From: Palsa-744 sp036498265
GTDB taxonomy: Bacteria; Actinomycetota; Thermoleophilia; Solirubrobacterales; Solirubrobacteraceae
Reading direction: 5' to 3'
Assembly: GCA_036498265.1 (NCBI GenBank)
Contig: DASYFT010000026.1
Location: forward strand, 1 to 64,000
Length of the DNA: 64,000 nucleotides
Every line of letters begins with the position of its first letter. Positions within the stretch are counted from its first letter, which is position 1. A model generated the notes under the pieces. That model was not told the DNA's origin. It saw only the letters and a program-made list of their open reading frames with translations, and did not search any database. Shown one piece after another: positions 17,280-25,591 of the stretch. The position numbers and the translations under genes were made by a program.

Positions 17280-18442
17280 CGTTGCGCGGCGCCGGCCCGC
17301 GCCGGGGGATCGGCGGCGATCCAGGCCGCGAACTCGGTGATGTTCGAGACGTCACGAAGAGGTCGCATCCCCGGCCACAGCTGGCTTGCTGGATCCTCGC
17401 TGCTGAGGCTGAGCCGGGCACGAAGCCTGCCGGGAGTGAGTCGGGGGATGAGCAGTCGCAGGAACGCCAGCCAGTCGCGCAAGCTGAGCAGGCGAAGCCG
17501 TCTGATGGCGTCAGGGACTCCCAGCGAGCCGAGGCGCAGCTGGACGTACCAGGCGTTGAGCTGCTGCGCGAGATAGTGGCCGCGGTCGATCTCGACGCCG
17601 TTCAGCTCCTCGGGGTAGTCCTGCTTGAGCTGCAGCAGGCACCGGTACGTGCCGTTTGCGATCTCACTTCCGGGTAGCTGGCCGGCGAAGCCCGTCTCGA
17701 TACCGAGGTACTCGAGGCCGCCTCCCTGCTCGCTTGCGCTGTGGATGGTTCGGCCGAATGACTTCGGCGAGACGCCGACGACCACGAGACGCTCGTCGGT
17801 GTGGACCCAGCTGTGGGCGCGCATGAGCAGCGCGTTCAACGCGTAGAAGTCGGGGAACGGCGGCTTCAGCAGACCATCGGACAGCCGCTCGATCGCGCTC
17901 CGCGCGATGAGCGTGCACTGCATGTTGAGGTGCATGGGGAACTCGAAGCGGAACACGTCGCGTACGACCGACATGCGCCGGGATTGCGGAATCGGCGCAT
18001 CGCGGGGCAGGGACGGGTCGTTGTCGTAGAAGGGATCGGCGTAGTGCGCCAGCGGCGAGCCTGCGAATCCGGGGAAGGCGAAGCCATAGGCGTTGAAGCT
18101 GAGGACCTCGGGCATTGCGTGTGTCTCCAGCAGCGTCGAGGCGCGCTCGAAGTATCCCGGCAGCAGCAGGTCATCGTCGCCGATGAGACTGATGTAGTCG
18201 CCGCTGCTGCGCTGGAGCGCTGCCTGCCAGTTCTCCGTGACCTCGACCGGCTCCTCCAGCGTGACGACCTGAAGACGCCGGTCGTCGCGGAACCGCTCCA
18301 GCACCTCGCCGGTCGCATCCTGGCTGGCGTTGTTGGACACGACCAGCTCCATGTCGGAGTACGGCTCATCCAGGACAGAACGCACCACGTCCTCGAGCAG
18401 CTCACCGCCGTTACGCGTGGGAAGCAGCAGCGAGAACCTCAT
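17276..18442 (-). CDS. GT2 family glycosyltransferase
   Basis: A 388-residue glycosyltransferase with FSLLLPTRNGGELLEDVV, SNNASQDATGEV and IGDDDLLLPGYF (the metal-binding DDD). The remaining 220 residues are less conserved and contain no clear membrane helix. The start at 18442 overlaps the upstream SDR stop by ATGA; a longer open frame to 18616 lies on the SDR gene and is unlikely. Membership of the rfbF-rfbG operon suggests it uses, or acts next to, the CDP-linked sugar made there (inference). Confidence 0.84.
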   Translation of the reverse strand: MRFSLLLPTRNGGELLEDVVRSVLDEPYSDMELVVSNNASQDATGEVLERFRDDRRLQVVTLEEPVEVTENWQAALQRSSGDYISLIGDDDLLLPGYFERASTLLETHAMPEVLSFNAYGFAFPGFAGSPLAHYADPFYDNDPSLPRDAPIPQSRRMSVVRDVFRFEFPMHLNMQCTLIARSAIERLSDGLLKPPFPDFYALNALLMRAHSWVHTDERLVVVGVSPKSFGRTIHSASEQGGGLEYLGIETGFAGQLPGSEIANGTYRCLLQLKQDYPEELNGVEIDRGHYLAQQLNAWYVQLRLGSLGVPDAIRRLRLLSLRDWLAFLRLLIPRLTPGRLRARLSLSSEDPASQLWPGMRPLRDVSNITEFAAWIAADPPARAGAAQR

Positions 18443-19380
18443 GGTGAGATCTGCTCCCGCCACCAAGCCACAGTTTCGGCGATGCCCTCCGGGAGCGACC
18501 GCTCGGAGGTGAACCCGACCTCGTCGCGGAGCCGCGAGGTGTCCGCCACGAGAACGGCCGGGTCGCCGGGCCGGGGCGGGAGCGCTCCGAGCCGCACGAG
18601 CTCCGGCCGGCCGCACGCCTCGCCGACGAGCGAGACGACCTCGGCGATGCTGACCGCTGCTCCGGATGCGATGTTGACCGCACCCTCCACGTCACAGTCG
18701 AGCAGGGCCGCGAATGCCTCGCCAACATCCGAGCAGTGCATGAAGTCACGCTGCTGGCGCCCATCCGTGCAGGGCGCCTCATGGCCCTGGATGAGCGCCC
18801 GGGCGACCGATGGCACGAGGCGCTGCGGCGGCTCGTGGGGACCGTAGAGGAAAAAGATGCGACCCCAGGCTGAGCTCGGCATGTCAGGTGCCGCGTACAG
18901 CCGCTCCGTCACCGCGCCGAGGCTCCGCTTGCACTCGCCGTACAGGGTGCTCGGGGCGAGCGGGGTCTCCCCCTCACGGCAGACGCCGTTGCCCGCCCAC
19001 TCATACTCGGCGCACGTGCCGGCCCCTACGAGTCGTTGGCCGCCTGCGGCGGCGAACAGCCGCACCAGCTCGAGGCTGGCCTGTAGCCACGGCACGTTCA
19101 ACGGTGAGGTCCAGAAGGCGCCCGGCTCGGCGTACCAGGCGAGATGCAGCAGGTGCGTCGGCTGCACGCTGTCCATCAGCTGGGAGCGGGCTCGGGCGTC
19201 GAGCAGGTCGGCAACGTGCCAGCTGGCATCGGCCGATTCCGCCCGTGCCGAAAAGCTCACCGCGTGGACGTCGAATCCTCGACGGCGCAGTGCGGGAAGC
19301 GCGTTGCGTCCGATGAATCCGCTCGCACCGGTCACCAGCACGCGGCGGTCCGGCGGCGCGCCGGCAAGACGATCGGTCAT
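18439..19380 (-). CDS. NAD-dependent sugar epimerase/reductase (extended SDR), probable 4-ketoreductase
   Basis: A 313-residue extended SDR. The Rossmann motif is VTGASGFIGRN near residue 15, the catalytic pair is in STLYGECKRS, and the C-terminal DVGEAF and GAVNIASG are typical of nucleotide-sugar SDRs. By position after rfbF, rfbG, a C-methyltransferase and a 3,5-epimerase, the most economical role is reduction of the 4-keto group that completes a CDP-6-deoxyhexose. The start at 19380 is 10 bp after the flippase stop. Its stop overlaps the next start (ATGA). Confidence 0.8.
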   Translation of the reverse strand: MTDRLAGAPPDRRVLVTGASGFIGRNALPALRRRGFDVHAVSFSARAESADASWHVADLLDARARSQLMDSVQPTHLLHLAWYAEPGAFWTSPLNVPWLQASLELVRLFAAAGGQRLVGAGTCAEYEWAGNGVCREGETPLAPSTLYGECKRSLGAVTERLYAAPDMPSSAWGRIFFLYGPHEPPQRLVPSVARALIQGHEAPCTDGRQQRDFMHCSDVGEAFAALLDCDVEGAVNIASGAAVSIAEVVSLVGEACGRPELVRLGALPPRPGDPAVLVADTSRLRDEVGFTSERSLPEGIAETVAWWREQISP

Positions 19381-19390
19381 CGAGGTGACA

Positions 19391-20914
19391 TTAGCGACGC
19401 CCTCCGAACCTGGCGGGCACGAGCGCGAGGAGCTCACGCGGAGGAGCTCGCAGGGCGAGCAGGACCACCGCGTAGATCGCGGTTGACAGGAAAACACGCA
19501 CCACGACAGGGAGGCCAACGGCAAGGGCAGGTGTCGCTCCGAGGAGCGCGGCAACCGCAACGCGGGGAACAGCCCTGAGTCTCGGAGCAAGATGTGGTCG
19601 CCCTCGCACCAGCAGCAGTCCATTGCCGACGGCGGCGACGACCTCGACCGAGGCGGTCCCGATCGCCGCACCCTGCGCCCCGTCGACAGATGTGAGGATG
19701 GCGACCACGACGGCCACCAGTGCAAGCATCGCGAGGTTGAACATCAGGATCAGGCGGTGCAGGTGAAGGCTGAGCATTCCGTAACCGAAGACGGTGCTGA
19801 CGAAGGTCGCGCCTACGGCGATGCCCTGCACCGCGAGCACGGGCGTGGCCGGCAGGAAGTGCGAGCCCCCGATCACCTGGATCGCCAGATGCGCTCCCAC
19901 AGCGATCGAAAGGGCGATCCACACACCGACCATGAGCGAGACCTCGAAGACGCGTGAGAGCGCGTATCCGAGACGCTCGGGGTCGTCCCTGGCAGCGCGC
20001 GCGAAGATCGGGAAGGCGGCGCCGACGAGGAGCCCCGGGATGGTGAACAGGACTTCAACGACCCGGAACGAGATGCTGAAGTAGCCGAGCTGCTCGGCGC
20101 CGGCGACCAAGGAGACGATCACTATGGCGACGCGGAAATAGAGCGTGCTGGCGGCAACGGCGGCCGAGTAGGTGAGCACGGGCCCGAGCAGCGTCCTCCA
20201 CTGGGATATGTCGAAGGAGGCGCTCAGCGGGATCATGTCCCGCACCAGCACCGCCGTGACCGGTACGACGATCGCCGCTGCCACCCCGGGGGTGGCGAGG
20301 AACGGCAGCAGATGTGCGCCTGCGAGAACGAGCACGACGACGCCACCGGCCGTGAGCGCCAGGCGCGCGAAGTCCAGCGCCGACACCCAGCCGAGCCGCA
20401 GACCGGACATGAGCGGAACCGCGAGCGTGGTCTGGACGTTCTGGACAAGTACGCCCGCCCCGGCGATCAGAACGCCGAAACCGAGCAGGTTTCCGTAGGC
20501 GAGGAACGCGAACGTGCTGATGAGGATCACCCCGATGACCGTGAGCACGATGCGAAGACCCAGCAGGTTCCTCGCCAGCCTGGTGCGCTCAGGGCCATGC
20601 AACACGGCGAGTTCACGAATCCCGATCGCCGTGAGCCCGAGGTCTGTGAAGCCGGTCACCACTGCGCTCAGCGACAGCGCCGTGGTGTAGCGACCCGTGT
20701 TCACAACCCCTAGATGCCGGAAGAGAAGCGCTGCGGTCCCGACGCTGATCAGCGAGCCGGCCAGGAACGAGCTGATTCGCACGGCGCCGCCCCGCACTGC
20801 AGCAGGGCCCGCCTCGGGCGTAGAGAGCAGGTCGGCCTCGGCGAACAGCTCCGGGCTGACGTCGATGTCGTCCTGATGAGCGTCCTGCAGGGGCCTTCTG
20901 AGCTCCTCAGGCAT
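19391..20914 (-). CDS. Wzx-like polysaccharide flippase (MOP superfamily)
   Basis: A 507-residue membrane protein with about 12-14 hydrophobic helices, beginning after a soluble 40-residue acidic N-terminus. The opening RISSFLAGSLISVGTAALLFRHLG and the internal repeat pattern match the O-antigen/teichuronic flippase branch of the MOP superfamily. It would move an undecaprenyl-linked oligosaccharide across the cytoplasmic membrane. Together with the ABC-2 permease at the left edge, the locus may hold two export routes, or each may serve a separate glycan. It sits inside the deoxysugar operon, 21 bp after the methyltransferase gene. Confidence 0.85.
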   Translation of the reverse strand: MPEELRRPLQDAHQDDIDVSPELFAEADLLSTPEAGPAAVRGGAVRISSFLAGSLISVGTAALLFRHLGVVNTGRYTTALSLSAVVTGFTDLGLTAIGIRELAVLHGPERTRLARNLLGLRIVLTVIGVILISTFAFLAYGNLLGFGVLIAGAGVLVQNVQTTLAVPLMSGLRLGWVSALDFARLALTAGGVVVLVLAGAHLLPFLATPGVAAAIVVPVTAVLVRDMIPLSASFDISQWRTLLGPVLTYSAAVAASTLYFRVAIVIVSLVAGAEQLGYFSISFRVVEVLFTIPGLLVGAAFPIFARAARDDPERLGYALSRVFEVSLMVGVWIALSIAVGAHLAIQVIGGSHFLPATPVLAVQGIAVGATFVSTVFGYGMLSLHLHRLILMFNLAMLALVAVVVAILTSVDGAQGAAIGTASVEVVAAVGNGLLLVRGRPHLAPRLRAVPRVAVAALLGATPALAVGLPVVVRVFLSTAIYAVVLLALRAPPRELLALVPARFGGRR

Positions 20915-20935
20915 GCGTCCCGGCCCCCGCCGGCA

Positions 20936-21880
20936 TCAGCCCGTGGGCTCCTTGATGAACACAGACGTGTACGCAGATCCGTTCAATCCCAGCGTCTCGA
21001 CCGGTCGGAGTACCTGCGTGATCAGTAGCGATAGGGCACGTGTTGCAGGGGTGGAGGGGCGCCGGGCCGGGTGCCGTCGCAAAGCGTGCTCCCATCCGAA
21101 GCGATTCCAGTGGCGACCCGAAGGGTCCCCCGTGGCGATCAGTACGCGGCGAAGTCCGAGCTCCTCCGCTTGGCGCTCGAGCGCCCGCGCCGGGATGAGG
21201 AAGAGGTGCCTTGGAGCATCGAGATGCGCCCAGCGCGCGCCGAGCAGGCGGAACTGGAGCGAGTCGGGGTTCGGCGTCGCGATGGCCAGGACCCCGCCGG
21301 GCTCCAGGTTGGCCGCGGCGCTCCGAAGCACGTCCCACGGTCGCGGGAGATGCTCGATCGAATGCCACATGACGACGGCACGGCTCGGCGGCAGGGCGGC
21401 GAGCACCTGCTCGGGCTGGGAGCTCTGGATCGCCTTGACCTCGACGACGTCCTCCAGGTACTCGACGCTGCGCCGGTCCATCTCGATGCCCGTCACCTCG
21501 AATCCAGCGTTTCGCGCAGCGCGGGCGAAGACACCGAAGCCAGCGCCGATCTCGACCAGGCGTCCCGGGACGACGAAGCGACTCAGCATCTCCACCTTGT
21601 GTGCCTCGCTGCTCGCCAGGTCATCCAGCTCATCGGCGTGCGGCAGCTCGTAGTAGCTGGTCGGGTAGAACGCTGCGAGATCCGCCGGCACGTCTTCTAG
21701 GAACAGGACGCCACAGGAGGCGCAACGACGATAAGTGAACGGGTGATCGCCGATGCCAAGGTTTCGATCGGTGGCGAGGAACGCAGATCCGGTGGCCCCA
21801 CCGCACAACGGGCACGATGGAGCGACGGTCCCTTGGCTCGAGGCGGAGCTGACTCCTGTCGAGGACAGCGGTTGCCTCAA
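20936..21880 (-). CDS. zinc-ribbon class I SAM-dependent methyltransferase
   Basis: A methyltransferase of about 314 residues. An N-terminal CPLCGG...CASCG zinc-ribbon pair is followed by the SAM-binding LVEIGAGFGVFARAA and WHSIEHLPRPWDVL. This type is frequent in surface-glycan clusters and is thought to methylate sugars, often at oxygen. The start is uncertain: TTG at 21880 makes a TTGA overlap with the upstream epimerase stop, in keeping with the other overlaps in this operon, while an ATG at 21955 would overlap that gene by 79 bases. In a branched-deoxysugar operon it could O-methylate the finished sugar (inference). Confidence 0.82.
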   Translation of the reverse strand: MRQPLSSTGVSSASSQGTVAPSCPLCGGATGSAFLATDRNLGIGDHPFTYRRCASCGVLFLEDVPADLAAFYPTSYYELPHADELDDLASSEAHKVEMLSRFVVPGRLVEIGAGFGVFARAARNAGFEVTGIEMDRRSVEYLEDVVEVKAIQSSQPEQVLAALPPSRAVVMWHSIEHLPRPWDVLRSAAANLEPGGVLAIATPNPDSLQFRLLGARWAHLDAPRHLFLIPARALERQAEELGLRRVLIATGDPSGRHWNRFGWEHALRRHPARRPSTPATRALSLLITQVLRPVETLGLNGSAYTSVFIKEPTG

Positions 21881-22425
21881 TCCCCCGAGGATTCGAAGTC
21901 CGGGTACCCGCGATCCTTCTCCGAGATCGTGCGATCCCCGGTGACCGGCGGCCATTCGATCCCGAAGGCCGGATCGTCCCAGCGCACGCCGCGAGCGGCC
22001 TCAGGGACGTAACGGTGTCCCATCTGGTAGAGGACTTCGCAGTTGTCGGTGAGCGTCTGAAAGCCATGGGCGAGGCCGGCCGGGATGTAGAGAGCATCGC
22101 CGCCGTCGGCGCTCAGCTCGACGCCGTGCCACCGCAGGAACGTCGGCGAGTCGCGGCGCAGATCGACGGCCACGTCGAAGATCCTGCCCCGCGAGCAGCG
22201 GACCAGCTTCGACTCTCCGTGGGGCTCGGCCTGGTAGTGCATGCCGCGCAACGTGCCACGACCGGCGTTGAAGGAGGCGTTGCACTGGACGACGGACGGG
22301 TTCATGCCCCGGCTCTCGAACTCCTCGATGTCGAAGGTGCGCGCGAACCATCCCCGCTCGTCGCCGAGCTTCTCGAGCCCGATGGTCCACACCCCCTCGA
22401 GCGGCGTCTCGCCGAACCGCATCAT
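21877..22425 (-). CDS. rfbC: dTDP-4-dehydrorhamnose 3,5-epimerase family protein
   Basis: A 182-residue RmlC-type cupin epimerase. DERGWFARTFD, GTLRGMHYQAEPHGESKLVRC (catalytic His region) and LYIPAGLAHGFQTL are present, as is the later LYQMGHRY with the catalytic Tyr. Family members epimerise C3 and/or C5 of 4-keto-6-deoxy nucleotide sugars. No RmlA, RmlB or RmlD partner is present, but CDP-glucose enzymes are. The substrate is therefore probably a CDP-4-keto sugar rather than dTDP-rhamnose precursor; this is inference. The rfbC name denotes family only. Two adjacent Met codons give the start. Confidence 0.82.
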   Translation of the reverse strand: MMRFGETPLEGVWTIGLEKLGDERGWFARTFDIEEFESRGMNPSVVQCNASFNAGRGTLRGMHYQAEPHGESKLVRCSRGRIFDVAVDLRRDSPTFLRWHGVELSADGGDALYIPAGLAHGFQTLTDNCEVLYQMGHRYVPEAARGVRWDDPAFGIEWPPVTGDRTISEKDRGYPDFESSGD

Positions 22426-22435
22426 GTGCTCCCGC

Positions 22436-23668
22436 TCACGAGAGCAGCGTCAGCTCCGGCGTGCGGGCGGCGAACCGGCCGCCCCAGTCGCCGATGAAGC
22501 TGAGCTGCTGGACGATCTCGTCCTTGAGGTTCCACGGCAGGATCAGCACGACGTCGGGCCTGTCCTCGCGGATCGCCTCGGGGGAGCGGATCGGTATGTG
22601 GCTGCCCGGCAGGAAGTGCCCCTGCTTGTGCGGGTTCAGGTCACAGGTGTAGTCGATGAAGTCCCGGCGGACTCCGCAGTAGTTGAGCAGCGTGTTCCCC
22701 TTGGCCGGTGCTCCATAGCCCACGATCCGCAGTCCCTCCTGCTTGAGATCGATGAGGAAGTCGAGGATCTGGCGCTTGTCCGCCTCGACACGGCGCCCGT
22801 AGCCGAGATAGGTGTCGAGCTCCTCATAGCCGGCCTCGCGCTCGCGTTGACGGAGCTCGCGCGCGGCATCTGACTCCGCCTTGGCGGGATCCTCCTCGTG
22901 GCAGCCGAAGATGCGCAGCGAGCCGCCGTGCGTCGGGAGCTCCTCGACGTCGAACAGCCGCAGCCCATGTGCCTCGAAGACCCGGCTGACCGTCAGGAAG
23001 GAGAAGTAGGAGAAGTGCTCGTGGTAGATGGTGTCCCACTGGTTGTCCTCCATCAGGCGCATCAGGTGCGGGAACTCCATCGTGATGACGCCGCCGGGCT
23101 TGAGCAGGATCTTCATGCCGGCCACGAAGTCGTTGAGGTCCGGCACGTGGGCGAGGACGTTGTTGCCGAGCAGGAGATCCGCGGAGGACTCACCCGCGAG
23201 CGAGCCGGCGGTCTCCCGACCGAAGAACTCGACGAGCGTGGGAATGCCCTTCTGCAGCGCCACCTTGGCGACGTTGCCCGCCGGCTCGATGCCCAGCACT
23301 GGGATCTGGCGGTCGTGGAAGAACTGCAGCAGGTAGCCGTCGTTCGATGCGATCTCGACGACGTGGCTGCCTCCGTCCAGGCCTAGGCGACCGATCATCT
23401 CGTCGGCATAGCGCCGGCTGTGCTCGAGCCAGCTGGACGAGTAGGACGAGAAGTAGGCGTAGTCCGAGAAGATCTGCTCGGGCGTCTCGAACTCCTCGAG
23501 CTGCACTAGGAAGCATCTGCCGCACACGAGCGCGCGCAGAGGGTAGAAGGGCTCCATGCCGTTGGCCCGCTCGGGCGGCAGGTAGGAGTTCGCCAGCGGC
23601 GACATCCCGAGGTCGGCGAACACGGCGTCAACGGGGGCGCCACAGAATCGGCAGGCGGTCTGGGTCAT
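22436..23668 (-). CDS. sugar C-methyltransferase (TylC3/NovU-type)
   Basis: A 410-residue three-part methyltransferase. It has an N-terminal zinc-binding domain (CRFCGAP and CGRCF), a central SAM fold with VVEIASNDGYLLQFF and LGNNVLAHVPDL, the HEHFSYFS motif, and a C-terminal Rossmann-like domain with GYGAPAKGNTLLNY. This order is that of C-3 methyltransferases acting on 4-keto-deoxysugars (TylC3, NovU, EvaC families). It is placed between rfbG, which makes the 4-keto-6-deoxy intermediate, and the 3,5-epimerase. The ATG at 23668 overlaps the rfbG stop (ATGA). Confidence 0.87.
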   Translation of the reverse strand: MTQTACRFCGAPVDAVFADLGMSPLANSYLPPERANGMEPFYPLRALVCGRCFLVQLEEFETPEQIFSDYAYFSSYSSSWLEHSRRYADEMIGRLGLDGGSHVVEIASNDGYLLQFFHDRQIPVLGIEPAGNVAKVALQKGIPTLVEFFGRETAGSLAGESSADLLLGNNVLAHVPDLNDFVAGMKILLKPGGVITMEFPHLMRLMEDNQWDTIYHEHFSYFSFLTVSRVFEAHGLRLFDVEELPTHGGSLRIFGCHEEDPAKAESDAARELRQREREAGYEELDTYLGYGRRVEADKRQILDFLIDLKQEGLRIVGYGAPAKGNTLLNYCGVRRDFIDYTCDLNPHKQGHFLPGSHIPIRSPEAIREDRPDVVLILPWNLKDEIVQQLSFIGDWGGRFAARTPELTLLS

Positions 23669-24774
23669 GTCGACTCGCCAGCGTATTGGAGGAACGTCTC
23701 GATCTGGCCCACCGTGACTGTTCGCATGTCCGAGCCCGCGCTGAGCTCCCGGTACCAGTCCACGGTCAACTCGAGGGCAGCATCGAGATCGAGCGGCGGC
23801 CGCCACCCCAGGCGTGCGCGTGCCCTGGAGGAGTCGAGCTTCAGGTAGCGCGCCTCGTGCGGATGGGGGCCATCGTCGATCACCGAGCGGAGCCCGCCCG
23901 GCCAGAGCTCGCGGGCCCGCTCGACGACCCAGCCGACCGGGCGAGCGTCCTCCTCGGGCGGACCGAAGTTCCAGCCGTCGGCGTCCTCCGGCGAGTCCCA
24001 CAGCGCCTGCGCGAGCACGATATAGCCGCTGAGCGGGTTGAGGACGTGCTGCCAGGGCCGGATCGAGTTCGGGTTACGCACGCGCACCTCCTCGCCGGCG
24101 AGCGCCGCGCGCATGATGTCGGGGACCAGCCGGTCGGTCCCCCAGTCGCCGCCTCCGATCACGTTCCCGGCGCGTGCGGACGCCAGTCGCGTACCGTCCG
24201 GCGAGGAGAAGAACGAGCGGCGGAACGCGGCGGTGACGAGCTCCGCACAGCCCTTCGAGCTGGAGTACGGATCGTGGCCGCCCATGGGCTCGTTCTCGCG
24301 GTAGCCCCACTCCCACTCGCGGTTCTCGTAGCACTTGTCCGAGGTGACGTTCACGACGGCCCGCACCCGATCGCCCGTGAGGCGGACCGCGTCCAGCACG
24401 TTGACCGTGCCCATCACGTTCGTCTCATAGGTCTCACGAGGCTCGAGGAACGACGGCCGCACCAGCGACTGCGCGGCCATGTGAATGACCACCTCCGGCG
24501 AGGACTCCGCGACGGCCGCCGCGATCGCGCCCGGGTTTCGGATGTCGCCTTCGACGCTCTGCATGCCCTCACCGACGCGTGCCAGCTCGTACAGCGACGG
24601 GTCCGTCGGCACACCGAGGGAGAAGCCTGTGAGTTCGGCTCCCAGCGACTGCAGAAACAGCGCCAGCCACGCGCCCTTGAAGCCGGTGTGGCCCGTCAGC
24701 AGCACGCGCCGGCCCCTCCAGAAGGCGGGATCCACCGTGCCGCGGGGCGCCTGTGCCCCGTCCCCGCCGCTCAC
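23665..24774 (-). CDS. rfbG: CDP-glucose 4,6-dehydratase
   Basis: A 369-residue extended SDR that converts CDP-D-glucose to CDP-4-keto-6-deoxy-D-glucose. The N-terminus FWRGRRVLLTGHTGFKGAWL is almost a signature for RfbG; MAAQSLVRPSF, NVTSDKCYENREW, and YSSSKGCAEL (catalytic Tyr/Lys) follow. Length matches the family (about 355-370). The start is GTG at 24774, 4 bases after the rfbF stop. Open sequence further upstream lies inside rfbF and lacks homology. It feeds the C-methyltransferase encoded next. Confidence 0.93.
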   Translation of the reverse strand: MSGGDGAQAPRGTVDPAFWRGRRVLLTGHTGFKGAWLALFLQSLGAELTGFSLGVPTDPSLYELARVGEGMQSVEGDIRNPGAIAAAVAESSPEVVIHMAAQSLVRPSFLEPRETYETNVMGTVNVLDAVRLTGDRVRAVVNVTSDKCYENREWEWGYRENEPMGGHDPYSSSKGCAELVTAAFRRSFFSSPDGTRLASARAGNVIGGGDWGTDRLVPDIMRAALAGEEVRVRNPNSIRPWQHVLNPLSGYIVLAQALWDSPEDADGWNFGPPEEDARPVGWVVERARELWPGGLRSVIDDGPHPHEARYLKLDSSRARARLGWRPPLDLDAALELTVDWYRELSAGSDMRTVTVGQIETFLQYAGEST

Positions 24775-24778
24775 CGGC

Positions 24779-25549
24779 CTACGTCCATGACCGCCAGGGA
24801 GCCTCGCCGGAGCTCCACAGCTGCTCGAGGTGGTTGCGGTCCCGCAGCGTGTCCATCGCCTGCCAGAAGCCCTCGTGCCTGTAGGAGGCCAGCTGGCCCT
24901 CGCGCGCGAGCGCTCGCATGGGCTCCTGCTCCCAGACCGTGTCATCGCCGCCCAGGTAGCTCGCGACCTCGGGGGAGAGCACGAAGAAGCCGCCGTTCGT
25001 CCATGCGCCGTCCCCCCGCGGCTTCTCCTCGAACTCGCGGACGATGTCCCCGTCGACATCCAGCGCACCGAAGCGGCCCGGGGGCTGCACCGCGGTGACG
25101 GTCGCCCGGCGACCCTGCCTGCGGTGGAAGTCGATCAGCGCCGTCATGTCGATGTCCGCGACGCCGTCCCCGTAGGTGAAGCAGAAATCCTCCTCGCCGA
25201 CGTAGGGCAGCACTCGCTTCAGACGCCCGCCGGTCATCGTCTGCTCCCCCGTGTCCACCAGCGTCACGCGCCAGGGCTCCGTCTCCGACCTATGCACCTC
25301 CATGTCGCCCTTGGCCAGGTCGAACGACACATCGCACGTGTGCAGGTAGTAGTTGGCGAAGTACTCCTTGATCAGGTAGCCCTTGTATCCGAGGCAGATC
25401 ACGAAGTCGTCGATGCCGTGGGCGGCGTAGATCTTCATGATGTGCCAGAGCATCGGCTTGCCGCCGATCTCGACCATCGGCTTGGGGCGCACGGCGGTCT
25501 CCTCGCTGAGTCGCGAGCCGAAGCCGCCGGCCAGGATCACCGCCTTCAC
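24779..25549 (-). CDS. rfbF: glucose-1-phosphate cytidylyltransferase
   Basis: A 256-residue nucleotidyltransferase that makes CDP-glucose from CTP and glucose-1-phosphate. The N-terminal AGGFGSRLSEET, PKPMVEIGGKPMLWHIM and CLGYKGYLIKEYF, with the later YGDGVADID metal-binding region, are characteristic of RfbF/AscA. The start codon is GTG. It is the first gene of the nine-gene operon running down to 16332 and commits glucose-1-phosphate to the CDP-deoxysugar branch. Confidence 0.93.
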   Translation of the reverse strand: MKAVILAGGFGSRLSEETAVRPKPMVEIGGKPMLWHIMKIYAAHGIDDFVICLGYKGYLIKEYFANYYLHTCDVSFDLAKGDMEVHRSETEPWRVTLVDTGEQTMTGGRLKRVLPYVGEEDFCFTYGDGVADIDMTALIDFHRRQGRRATVTAVQPPGRFGALDVDGDIVREFEEKPRGDGAWTNGGFFVLSPEVASYLGGDDTVWEQEPMRALAREGQLASYRHEGFWQAMDTLRDRNHLEQLWSSGEAPWRSWT

Positions 25550-25564
25550 GGCGATGCAGGTTAT

Positions 25565-25583
25565 TGGACGCCGCGAACGTCCA
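25565..25583 (-). terminator. short hairpin between secreted-protein gene and rfbF
   Basis: A perfect 6-bp stem (TGGACG/CGTCCA) with a 7-nt loop lies in the 42-bp gap between the stop at 25592 and the rfbF start. It could separate the two transcription units, but there is no T-run, so support is weak. Confidence 0.3.
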
Positions 25584-25591
25584 GTCCCAGC

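Noticed and set aside
21877..22425. dTDP-L-rhamnose pathway based on the RmlC-like gene
   Set aside because: No RmlA, RmlB or RmlD is present; the neighbours are CDP-glucose enzymes, so a CDP-sugar epimerase is more likely.
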